DNA of 64,000 nucleotides from an uncultured Bulleidia sp. (lineage in GTDB: Bacteria > Bacillota_I > Bacilli_A > Erysipelotrichales > Erysipelotrichaceae), in NCBI GenBank assembly GCA_934754415.1, contig CAKVIS010000002.1, positions 1 through 64,000 on the forward strand, written 5' to 3'. Each line of letters starts with the position of its first letter. Within the stretch, counting starts at the first letter, position 1. The notes under the pieces are model-generated. The model did no database searches and was not told where the DNA came from. It saw only the letters and a program-made list of their open reading frames with translations. Shown piece by piece: positions 8,894 through 18,109 of this stretch. A program made the translations under genes and the position numbers.

Positions 8894-10266
8894 AACACAC
8901 CATGTATTTTATCCGCAACAATCAGACCATTAGCAGCAGCCTGAGCCAGAGATCTTGTAAACCCTGCCCCATCTCCCAAAGCATAAATACCTGTAGTTCC
9001 TTCAAGCTCAAAATCTTTTGCTTTTGGTCTTGCACTGTAATACTTGCATTCCACTCCATACAGTAACGTATCATAGTTTGCTGTTCCAGGTGCCACAGCA
9101 TTCAAGGCATGTATTGTTTCCACAATATTATCCAGCTGTCTTTTCGGCATACACAGTGAAAGATCACCAGGGACCGCATTTAATGTAGGTCTTACACTTC
9201 CTGAAGCAAGACGAGAAGCTGTAGTACGTCTGCCTTCTTCTAGATCACCTAGTCTTTGAACTAGGACATACCCACCGGAGATCTTATTTGCAAGTGCCGC
9301 TATATCTCTTGCATAGGCAACAGGTTCATTGAACGGCTCAGTAAAATTCGTTGAACATAATAAAGCAAAGTTACTGTTTGCAGATTTGCGTGATTCCTCT
9401 TTGTAGGAGTGTCCGTTGACAGTCAATACCCCATCGGAATTCTCGGTTACCACATGCCCTTTTTCGTTAAAGCAGAACATACGTGTCACATCCTTGTATT
9501 TACCGTTTTTGTAATAAATCTTAGGTTCATAGATCTTGGAAGAAAAATGCTTCCATATTTCATAAGGCAGCTCCACTCTTACACCGACATCCACCTGATT
9601 GTTTGTACAAGGAATGTTGTGTTTGATACACCACTCCTGGAACATTCTGTTCCCGATTCTGCCTACGGCAAAAACAACTTTGTCACCGGCAATCTGTACT
9701 TCCTTACCGTTTTGAATATACGTCACTACATGACTGTCTTTCTCCACTTCAATTACTTCAGCCTGTGTCTGTATTTCCACTTTTCCATCCATGGAATGAA
9801 TAAGTTTCAGCATCGTACCATAGTTGGCATCCGTTCCCAGATGTTTGACTTCAGCCTGCTGCATATGCAGATCATGCTGAAGACATAATGTCTTCAGTTC
9901 ATCGTCTGGATAATACACTTCCTTATCTGCACCATATTTCACAAGAACGTCATCCGCCATACGGATATATCTCATCACTTCTTTTTCATCCATGACCTGA
10001 GGAAGCCATCCTCCATATTCTGTAGTAATATTATATTTTCCATCAGAAAAAGCACCGGCACCTGCCATCCCCTCCATGATAGAGCAAGGATTGCACTTGA
10101 CACATTTGTTTACTTTTCCGGCTAATATAGGACAGCTTCTTTCTTCAAGAGATTTGCCTCTTTCAAGAATAACTATTTTAAGAGCAGGGTTTTCTTCGCA
10201 TAGTCTGTATGCACACATCAATCCTCCAATACCGCCACCAATAATAACTACATCATATGTTTTCAT
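8875..10266 (-). CDS. FAD-dependent dehydrogenase, uncharacterised family (COG2509-type)
   Basis: A 463-residue flavoprotein: Rossmann motif VVIIGGGIGGLMCAY at 7-21, a Cys-rich segment (CPILAGKVNKCVKCNPC, about 47-63) and a C-terminal FAD motif GIYALGDGAGFTRSL. The Cys cluster followed by GAGAFSDGKYN is characteristic of a conserved but uncharacterised family. The substrate is unknown. It overlaps the HAD phosphatase upstream by 4 bp and the M23 gene downstream by 19 bp. Confidence 0.85.
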   Translation of the reverse strand: MKTYDVVIIGGGIGGLMCAYRLCEENPALKIVILERGKSLEERSCPILAGKVNKCVKCNPCSIMEGMAGAGAFSDGKYNITTEYGGWLPQVMDEKEVMRYIRMADDVLVKYGADKEVYYPDDELKTLCLQHDLHMQQAEVKHLGTDANYGTMLKLIHSMDGKVEIQTQAEVIEVEKDSHVVTYIQNGKEVQIAGDKVVFAVGRIGNRMFQEWCIKHNIPCTNNQVDVGVRVELPYEIWKHFSSKIYEPKIYYKNGKYKDVTRMFCFNEKGHVVTENSDGVLTVNGHSYKEESRKSANSNFALLCSTNFTEPFNEPVAYARDIAALANKISGGYVLVQRLGDLEEGRRTTASRLASGSVRPTLNAVPGDLSLCMPKRQLDNIVETIHALNAVAPGTANYDTLLYGVECKYYSARPKAKDFELEGTTGIYALGDGAGFTRSLAQAAANGLIVADKIHGVLCKSGK

Positions 10267-10853
10267 CTGCTTTTACCTTCTTTCTCCAAAACCTCTTCAG
10301 GCCATTTTGTCATTTTAGCACCTTTTACCAGATAGGCATGATCTGCAATGCGCGCTAAAGGAGTATCTGTAAGAGAATCTGACCAGAATCCATCCACATG
10401 TCCTTCCGGAAACATGGCATAGAATCTTGTCACCTTTTCTTTTCCATGACAGTTTAAGCCATCATAAGCGCCACTGTACGGGTCTACTTTAGAAGCCATC
10501 ACATACTGTACACCCATTTTTTTTGCAAAACGTTTAATCAGAAATTCCGGGCTAGCGGAAATAATAACATCATCTGCTTTCTGCTGTTCTAAATACCATT
10601 TCTGTACATATTGCATACTGTCTTCCACATAGGCATCTACCACTGCATCCATATCTTTTACAAAAGTAAACATATGGTACAGATTTGTTTTAAATGTCAG
10701 TTTCTTAACTATGTGCAATCCATACCCGATTCCAAACACAACCGTTCTTGGAATGGATAATAAAGTCCTGGGCTCATGCACAAACAGATATTTCACCAGA
10801 CCTGCTGTAGAGTCAATTTTAAAAATCGTTTTATCAAAATCATATACATTCAT
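10263..10853 (-). CDS. HAD-superfamily phosphatase, subfamily IB
   Basis: A 196-residue HAD hydrolase with the nucleophile motif DFDKT (Asp5, Asp7), motif II IISAS and a C-terminal DSLTDTPLA acidic motif. Subclass IB members remove phosphate from serine, lipids or small molecules; the substrate here is open. A TTG three codons upstream also opens the frame, but it lies too close to the AAGGA site, so the ATG at 10853 is chosen. It starts 6 bp after the membrane-protein gene. Confidence 0.85.
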   Translation of the reverse strand: MNVYDFDKTIFKIDSTAGLVKYLFVHEPRTLLSIPRTVVFGIGYGLHIVKKLTFKTNLYHMFTFVKDMDAVVDAYVEDSMQYVQKWYLEQQKADDVIISASPEFLIKRFAKKMGVQYVMASKVDPYSGAYDGLNCHGKEKVTRFYAMFPEGHVDGFWSDSLTDTPLARIADHAYLVKGAKMTKWPEEVLEKEGKSR

Positions 10854-10858
10854 AGATA

Positions 10859-12439
10859 TCAATTTCCTTCTTCTATATGCCCGGATGGAATCAGATTTTC
10901 ATATAATCCAAACGGATAATTCGTAAAAGAACTGACATGACCTATCAGTACAGCAGCCACAAGGAAAATTTCAAGCACCCACTGACCGATACTCTGCCAC
11001 TCAAACATTCTGTAAACAGCTATAAACAACAGTAAATCTGTAAAGGGATTAAACACTGTTTCAAAGATGAAGGCATAATCATCAAAACCTATCACTCTTG
11101 CGACAGTTCCCATACATAATGGATTCAGAAAGAAGACCACCATCAGAAACAGCATACTTCTCAGCTGATTTTCTTCTTTCTTTTTTCCAAAGTAAATAAA
11201 GATGAACAGTCCGCACCATCTGAAAATATCCAGGATAATTGTCAGAAGAGAATGATCCAGAAACAGATAGCTTCTGACAGGTTCCATTTTTAAAAACTGT
11301 GCATACAAAGAATACGGAATCTGTCTGACAGGCTGGAATACCCATAACAGTAATGTAATGATACATGTCAGTACAGGAATACCTATGTAGAATATCTCTA
11401 CGGCATGATCAAATAAAGCTTCCTCAGCTCTGGCAAGTACTCTGCGCATCTGTTTTTTTGATTTAAAGATAAGAAAACATACATATACAGCCATAACAAC
11501 AATAGCTACAGCTGTATTCTTCCTTGCTATAAGCAAACTGCAGTACACCATCTGTGGCAATAGCATATAGAGAAAATACCGCAGAGAACGCACCTTTCTG
11601 TTTTTTAACTGCCATGCCAGATAACAATACAGCACTGAAGCAGAAATAGTCGCAAAACCCGCGGAAACAAACATACCTGCCGTTAAAACAGCCATACATG
11701 CAAGATAACTTTTATCATAACAGTTCTCACTCTGCACATCGCAATAAATATGCCATAACAGGATGGTTATACATAAAATTCTCCAGTTATCCCCGGAAAA
11801 TGCAGTAATAATCTGCCACTCATTAAAACCTGTATAGAACACTGCATACAACACAAGTGTAAACACAAACCATGGATTTTTAAGCTGGAATGTTCGAATG
11901 ATATCCAGACACACCTGTGCAAACAACAGATGATAAAAAGTACCCATGATGACCATAAAACTTTCTGCACTCATCACTTTCAGCATCATTGCTCCAAGTA
12001 CCGTATATCCCTGCAGAAAATTAACACCTGTATCTACAGCCTGTACATAGCTGTTAGCAACCATGGTATCCAGCACCTGAACAGCACCAGTGCTTTGGGC
12101 GTGATGCATAATCAGAATATATAAAACAGAAGATAAAACAACAGCAATAGTATCTCTTTCAAGATAAGAAGAAATGCTCTCTTTAAAATATCTCACAGTT
12201 GCTGCAGCTGCCACAAGCAGCACTGCTGATGTCATTACAGCACAATACTCACTGCTCAGATGCAGACATGTTGCAGGGATATAGACAATTTCCAGCATTG
12301 CAAAAAGAAATGCCATTCCATATGGTGCCGCATATCCTTTTTTCTTCATGCCGCATATAGAAAGTAATGCATTGCCTGTACCTTCGCATAAAAAACTCAT
12401 TACAAGGGCAATACACAATACCTGTATTCCTCTCACCAT
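10859..12439 (-). CDS. large polytopic membrane protein of unknown function
   Basis: A 526-residue very hydrophobic protein with about 12 membrane segments and short loops. I do not recognise its family; the layout resembles GT-C-fold or lipid-modifying enzymes, but no catalytic DE-type loop is obvious. AAGGAGAA precedes the ATG. It heads a tight run with the HAD phosphatase, FAD dehydrogenase and M23 hydrolase, which hints at a cell-envelope role. This is inference only. Confidence 0.7.
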   Translation of the reverse strand: MVRGIQVLCIALVMSFLCEGTGNALLSICGMKKKGYAAPYGMAFLFAMLEIVYIPATCLHLSSEYCAVMTSAVLLVAAAATVRYFKESISSYLERDTIAVVLSSVLYILIMHHAQSTGAVQVLDTMVANSYVQAVDTGVNFLQGYTVLGAMMLKVMSAESFMVIMGTFYHLLFAQVCLDIIRTFQLKNPWFVFTLVLYAVFYTGFNEWQIITAFSGDNWRILCITILLWHIYCDVQSENCYDKSYLACMAVLTAGMFVSAGFATISASVLYCYLAWQLKNRKVRSLRYFLYMLLPQMVYCSLLIARKNTAVAIVVMAVYVCFLIFKSKKQMRRVLARAEEALFDHAVEIFYIGIPVLTCIITLLLWVFQPVRQIPYSLYAQFLKMEPVRSYLFLDHSLLTIILDIFRWCGLFIFIYFGKKKEENQLRSMLFLMVVFFLNPLCMGTVARVIGFDDYAFIFETVFNPFTDLLLFIAVYRMFEWQSIGQWVLEIFLVAAVLIGHVSSFTNYPFGLYENLIPSGHIEEGN

Positions 12440-12483
12440 CTGTTCTCCTTTTCAAAACCATTCAACATTTTACAATTATTCAT

Positions 12484-12510
12484 AAAAAAAGGAAACCCCC
12501 TGGGTTTCCC
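12484..12510 (-). terminator. terminator of groESL
   Basis: Stem GGAAACCC/GGGTTTCC with a 3-nt loop and a run of seven T on the minus strand, 12 bp past the groEL stop. Confidence 0.9.
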
Positions 12511-12522
12511 GAGAACTCAATC

Positions 12523-14142
<1,620 letters not shown>

Positions 14143-14156
14143 TTACCTCCTATGTA

Positions 14157-14441
14157 TTATTCAATTACTGCCAGAATATCTTCTGCTTTAATCAGAAGAT
14201 ATTCTTTCTTATCTTCTTTTACTTCTGTTCCGGAATACTTTTTATAAATAACTTTCTGTCCTGCTGTTAAATCTACCGGAACAAGAGTTCCGTCCACAAC
14301 TTTACCAGGACCAGCTGCCACAACAATACCGTGACTAGGTTCTTCTTTTGCTTCTTTGGTAGTCAGAATAATACCACTCTGAGTTTTTTCTTCTTCTTTT
14401 ACTTTTTCCAGCAATACATAATCTTGTAATGGTTTAATCAT
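14157..14441 (-). CDS. groES: co-chaperonin GroES (10 kDa)
   Basis: Heptameric lid of the GroEL chamber, 94 residues. The family start (MIKPLQDYVLLEK), mobile loop (TQSGIILTTKEAKEEPS) and KYSGTEV region are clear. The ATG at 14441 is used because AGGAGG lies 5 bp before it; a longer frame upstream runs into the CIRCE region and is rejected. It is the first gene of the groESL operon. Confidence 0.96.
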   Translation of the reverse strand: MIKPLQDYVLLEKVKEEEKTQSGIILTTKEAKEEPSHGIVVAAGPGKVVDGTLVPVDLTAGQKVIYKKYSGTEVKEDKKEYLLIKAEDILAVIE

Positions 14442-14458
14442 AGTAACCTCCTGAATAC

Positions 14459-14485
14459 TTAGCACTCATGTGCTATGTTTGCTAA
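14459..14485. promoter_or_regulatory. CIRCE-type operator, proximal copy at groESL
   Basis: TTAGCACTC-N9-GTTTGCTAA: the first arm is a perfect CIRCE half site, the second matches 7 of 9 bases of GAGTGCTAA, with exact 9-bp spacing. It lies between the -10 box and the groES start, where HrcA binding blocks transcription in relatives. Confidence 0.85.
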
Positions 14486-14493
14486 CACTGGTT

Positions 14494-14521
14494 ATTATAG
14501 CGCTATCTGTCACTCTGTCAA
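14494..14521 (-). promoter_or_regulatory. sigma-A promoter of groESL
   Basis: Perfect TTGACA (14516-14521), 16-bp spacer, perfect TATAAT (14494-14499) on the minus strand. The -35 hexamer lies in the spacer of the distal CIRCE copy, and the proximal copy lies just downstream of the start point. Confidence 0.9.
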
Positions 14522-14533
14522 TAGGAGTGCTAA
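14507..14533. promoter_or_regulatory. second CIRCE-type operator, distal copy at groESL
   Basis: CTGTCACTC-N9-GAGTGCTAA with exact spacing: one perfect arm and one matching 6 of 9 bases. It overlaps the -35 box. Together with 14459-14485 it brackets the promoter. Confidence 0.7.
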
Positions 14534-14565
14534 TTATTTTTTAAGACATCTCTTTCACTTACTTG

Positions 14566-14571
14566 TATAAT
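14566..14571 (+). promoter_or_regulatory. -10 box directly before the PMT-family gene, leaderless start
   Basis: TATAAT ends 8 bp before the ATG at 14580, so transcription should begin at or next to the start codon. A partial -35 (AAGACA) sits 17 bp upstream. No Shine-Dalgarno sequence is present. Confidence 0.6.
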
Positions 14572-14579
14572 CAATACAT

Positions 14580-16460
14580 ATGAAAAAACTAAGCTTACTA
14601 TTATTTGCCAACGAAGAATTATTACCTTTACTGACAGTCGCTGCACTGCTGCTGGGCATTTTATGTTTACTGTTTCACTTTCTGAAAGATTTCATCTGGG
14701 AAAGAAATGGTGTCACCTATACAAAAAAGGATATCTTTTCTCTTCTTTGCATCACCAGTCTCTATGCTCTTGTTTCATTATGGAATCTTGGGACAACATC
14801 TTTTCCTGTCACCACATGGCAGCCGGAAACTGTAAATCAGTCCTTTATACTGGAGCTGACAGAAAGTACTGCCTTTGAACAGATTAACCTGTTATATGAA
14901 GAAGGAGACAATAACGCACTGTCTTCAGGCTATCAGCTTGGTACTGAAGGCATGCTGTTAGAAGGTTCCAATGACCTTAAAAACTGGAATACCATCAGCA
15001 CTCTGGAAAAAGGAAATATCTATTACTATCAGATACTTCAGGGAACGTATATCTATAAATATATACGCATCACTTCCACTAATGCCTTAAATACCCTTAC
15101 AGAGATTGCCTTCATCCAAAATGACAGTATTCTGCCTGTACGTGTTTATGAAGATACGTATGCAAATTCAAAATATCCTGCTTCTCTTGTCATCGATGAG
15201 CAGGATAAAATTTCTGTACATCCAACGTATCAGGAACAGGGATATTTTGATGAAATCTATCACCCAAGAAATGCCTGGGAAATAGCAAATGGTCAGGCAA
15301 TGTACGCAACTGTACATCCTTTAACAGGCACCAATATCATGGCACTGTTTATCAAATTTTTGGGCTTCTCTCCTTTTATTTACAGACTTCCCGGGGCTTT
15401 ATGTGGTATCGGTATTGTTGTACTTGTATATGTTCTTGCAAAAAGACTATTCTCTTCAACACGTTTATCTACACTTGCTGCCATACTTTGTGTTGCAGAT
15501 TTCATGCACCTGACCACAAGCCGTATAGCCACTCTGGAACCGTACAGCATTCTCTTTATCCTGTGGATGTTTTACTGGATGTTGAGATACTATCAGATAA
15601 GCTTTTATACCACCCCACTCAAAAAGACATTAAAACTGTTATGTATATGTGGTATTACCATGGGCATTGCTATCAGTACAAAATGGACTGCATGTTATTC
15701 CGCTGTAGGACTTGCCATCATGCTGTTTACAAATCTGTGCAAAAGATATTATGAATATCTGCAGGCAAAAAAAGAAAATATTACAGATATCACTTCAAAA
15801 TTTCCTGTATATTTCTGGATAACCATTGGATGCTGTTTTATCTTCTTTATCTTTATTCCCGCTGTTATCTACTGGCTGTCCTATCTTCCTGATCATGTCT
15901 GGAGAAATGATACATGGTCAATTGCCAATGTCTGGAAACAGAACATGTATATGTTCAATTATCACTCTTCTCTTAACGCCACACACCCGTATGAATCCAC
16001 ATGGTACATGTGGTTACTGGATATTCGTCCTATCTGGTATTATGGCAATATTCACGAAACAGGGACTTCCTATTCCATAGCCTGTTTCTCCAATCCTTTA
16101 CTGACATGGTGCGGATTGCCTGCTATTCTCTTTACACTGTATTCTTGTATAAAGCATAAAGACAGCCATGCATGGTGGATACTTATTGGCTTCTTAACAG
16201 CCCTTGGTCCATGGATGCTGGTGGACAGATGTGTATTCTCTTATCATTTCTATCCTACAAGTATCTTTACCATTTTTGCCATTGTGTATATGTTTCAGCA
16301 TCTGTTACAGAAATATCCTCAGAAGACAAAATGGCTGTATATCTTTGAAACTGCCTATATTCTTCTGTTTATCCTGTTTCTGCCAGTTACTGCAGGACAT
16401 GGTACAGTCAAAGCCTATATTAAATTTCTGGAGTGGTTTCCAACATGGTATTTCGGATAA
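14580..16460 (+). CDS. PMT/ArnT-like GT-C glycosyltransferase with F5/8-type C-like insert
   Basis: A 626-residue membrane glycosyltransferase. Two N-terminal membrane spans (about 17-37 and 50-70) are followed by an extracytoplasmic beta-rich segment (about 75-190) containing LEGSNDLKNWNTIS and a KYIRITSTNALNTLTEI strand, like discoidin domains. The catalytic-type loop (YFDEIYHPRNAWE) and multi-span core typical of protein O-mannosyltransferase/ArnT families follow. It probably moves a sugar from a lipid carrier to a surface acceptor; the acceptor is unknown. No SD; a TATAAT ends 8 bp upstream. It overlaps the next gene by 16 bp. Confidence 0.8.
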   Translation: MKKLSLLLFANEELLPLLTVAALLLGILCLLFHFLKDFIWERNGVTYTKKDIFSLLCITSLYALVSLWNLGTTSFPVTTWQPETVNQSFILELTESTAFEQINLLYEEGDNNALSSGYQLGTEGMLLEGSNDLKNWNTISTLEKGNIYYYQILQGTYIYKYIRITSTNALNTLTEIAFIQNDSILPVRVYEDTYANSKYPASLVIDEQDKISVHPTYQEQGYFDEIYHPRNAWEIANGQAMYATVHPLTGTNIMALFIKFLGFSPFIYRLPGALCGIGIVVLVYVLAKRLFSSTRLSTLAAILCVADFMHLTTSRIATLEPYSILFILWMFYWMLRYYQISFYTTPLKKTLKLLCICGITMGIAISTKWTACYSAVGLAIMLFTNLCKRYYEYLQAKKENITDITSKFPVYFWITIGCCFIFFIFIPAVIYWLSYLPDHVWRNDTWSIANVWKQNMYMFNYHSSLNATHPYESTWYMWLLDIRPIWYYGNIHETGTSYSIACFSNPLLTWCGLPAILFTLYSCIKHKDSHAWWILIGFLTALGPWMLVDRCVFSYHFYPTSIFTIFAIVYMFQHLLQKYPQKTKWLYIFETAYILLFILFLPVTAGHGTVKAYIKFLEWFPTWYFG

Positions 16461-18091
16461 AACACAAACATCTGTATTTTATACTTATCGCCCTGATAAC
16501 TGCCTGTATATTCTGTATCCCCTACTTTGTAAAAGATCTGTTACCTGTAGAACATGATACCTTCTTTCATCTTTCAAGAATTGAAGGTCTTGCCAAAGCC
16601 ATTCAGCATGGCGACTATTTACCGGCTGTCTATCCGGAAAAAAACGGCATGTTTGGCTATACCAGTCCTTTATTTTACTGTGATATTTTCCTGTATCCAC
16701 CAGCATTGCTCTACATAGCACACGTCCCTTTATCCATCTGTTACAAGATACTGATTTTTACAGAGACTTTCTTAGCAGCCTATACCATACAATGTCTTGT
16801 ATATCGTATTTCTGTCTCTTTTACAGCAGGTACTCTTGCATGTTTTGCCTATACCTTTGCCAATTACCATATCACTGATGTCTATGTACGTGGTGCTCTT
16901 GGAGAAGTACAGGCAATGGTGTTCCTTCCGGTCCTTCTGGAAGGTCTGTATATTCTTTTTTATGAAGAAGATACCCGTCATTACGGTCTGATCATTGCAG
17001 GATTGAGCTGTCTTGTACTAACACACAATCTCACCTTCCTGCTGGCTGTAGTACTGTGCATTGTATTTTTCCTTTGTAACCTGCAGAAAAAGGAAGCCTG
17101 TATTTCCTTTCTCAAAGCTTCCTTTCTTGCCTTTCTGTTTACCGCTTTTTTTTCTATCCCCATGCTGGAACAGCTTCACGAAGAAACGTATTATTTAAAC
17201 TATTACGCTTCCAGTTCAGACCTTGCAAAAGGGGCATTGCCTTTATGGAAGTATTTTGCCAACACAACCATCTTCGGCTATTCGGATAACACTCTGGAAC
17301 ATGAAAAACAGATGATTGTAAATATTGGTTACTATCTGACATTTACACCAATGTTGTATTGTTTCACAAAAAAGAAGAAGAACCGTTTTGTCATTGCTTC
17401 TCTGATACTAGGATATGTGTGTATGGTATTACCATGTACACTGATTCCATGGCAATCTCTTTCCTGTTTCAGAATATTGCAGTTCCCATGGAGACTTCTG
17501 CAGATATCTATGGTTTTGTTATGTATCCCTTCCTGTATTGCAGTTTCAGAATTATCCTCAAAAAGATATATTCCAGTGATTCTTTCCATTGTATTACTTT
17601 CAGAAGGTCTCTGTCATGTTCTGCCTGTCACCCAAAGAACATTCGGACTGACTTCCTCTATGGACTGGTCAGATGTTCTGGAAGGAAAACTGTGTGACCC
17701 CTATTATTCAGCTACATATAAAAGAGTAGAACTTGCCGGAGGAGATTATCTTCCTCTTCCTTCTGCAGATTATCGTACGATTACCAATACGGTTATGGAT
17801 GAAAACTATCAGACAGTTGCTTATCCTGTCTATGACTACAACCGCTTCTCTTTTACAGTATCCAATACTCAGACTGTTCTCTTACCCAAAACGTATTACA
17901 AAGGCTATCACGTGTATAAAGACGGCAAAGAGATACCTGTAACAAAAAGCAAAGAAGGATTAGTACAGATACAGGCAACTGCAGGTACGTATACATGTAC
18001 TTTCACTTCCACACCTGTAAGAAAAATCTGCATCGGTATATCCGTACTTTCCATCATTATCTTCTGCATAAAAAAATGGTTAATGAGATAA
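16445..18091 (+). CDS. polytopic membrane protein, GT-C/YfhO-like
   Basis: A 548-residue protein with about 12 membrane spans and a first extracytoplasmic loop bearing DTFFHLSRIEGLAKAIQHGD, a pattern of GT-C-type or PTPS-related membrane proteins of Firmicutes; a soluble beta-rich tail follows (about 430-525, e.g. FTVSNTQTVLLPKTYYKGY). The ATG at 16445 is chosen with GGAG 11 bp upstream; a GTG at 16433 is the alternative. It overlaps the PMT-like gene, so the two probably act together in glycosylating a surface polymer. The exact function is not established. Confidence 0.7.
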   Translation: MVFRIKHKHLYFILIALITACIFCIPYFVKDLLPVEHDTFFHLSRIEGLAKAIQHGDYLPAVYPEKNGMFGYTSPLFYCDIFLYPPALLYIAHVPLSICYKILIFTETFLAAYTIQCLVYRISVSFTAGTLACFAYTFANYHITDVYVRGALGEVQAMVFLPVLLEGLYILFYEEDTRHYGLIIAGLSCLVLTHNLTFLLAVVLCIVFFLCNLQKKEACISFLKASFLAFLFTAFFSIPMLEQLHEETYYLNYYASSSDLAKGALPLWKYFANTTIFGYSDNTLEHEKQMIVNIGYYLTFTPMLYCFTKKKKNRFVIASLILGYVCMVLPCTLIPWQSLSCFRILQFPWRLLQISMVLLCIPSCIAVSELSSKRYIPVILSIVLLSEGLCHVLPVTQRTFGLTSSMDWSDVLEGKLCDPYYSATYKRVELAGGDYLPLPSADYRTITNTVMDENYQTVAYPVYDYNRFSFTVSNTQTVLLPKTYYKGYHVYKDGKEIPVTKSKEGLVQIQATAGTYTCTFTSTPVRKICIGISVLSIIIFCIKKWLMR

Positions 18092-18108
18092 ACTCATCAA
18101 CCATTTTT
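18070..18108. terminator. bidirectional terminator between the membrane-protein gene and pheT
   Basis: Stem AAAATGGTT-A-ATGAG pairs with CTCAT-C-AACCATTTT around a 5-nt loop, with A and T runs on either side. It overlaps the stop of the + strand gene and abuts the pheT stop. Confidence 0.85.
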
Positions 18109-18109
18109 A

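Noticed and set aside
10854..10862. TTG start for the HAD-IB phosphatase
   Set aside because: It lies only 3 bp after the AAGGA site; the ATG at 10853 has normal spacing.
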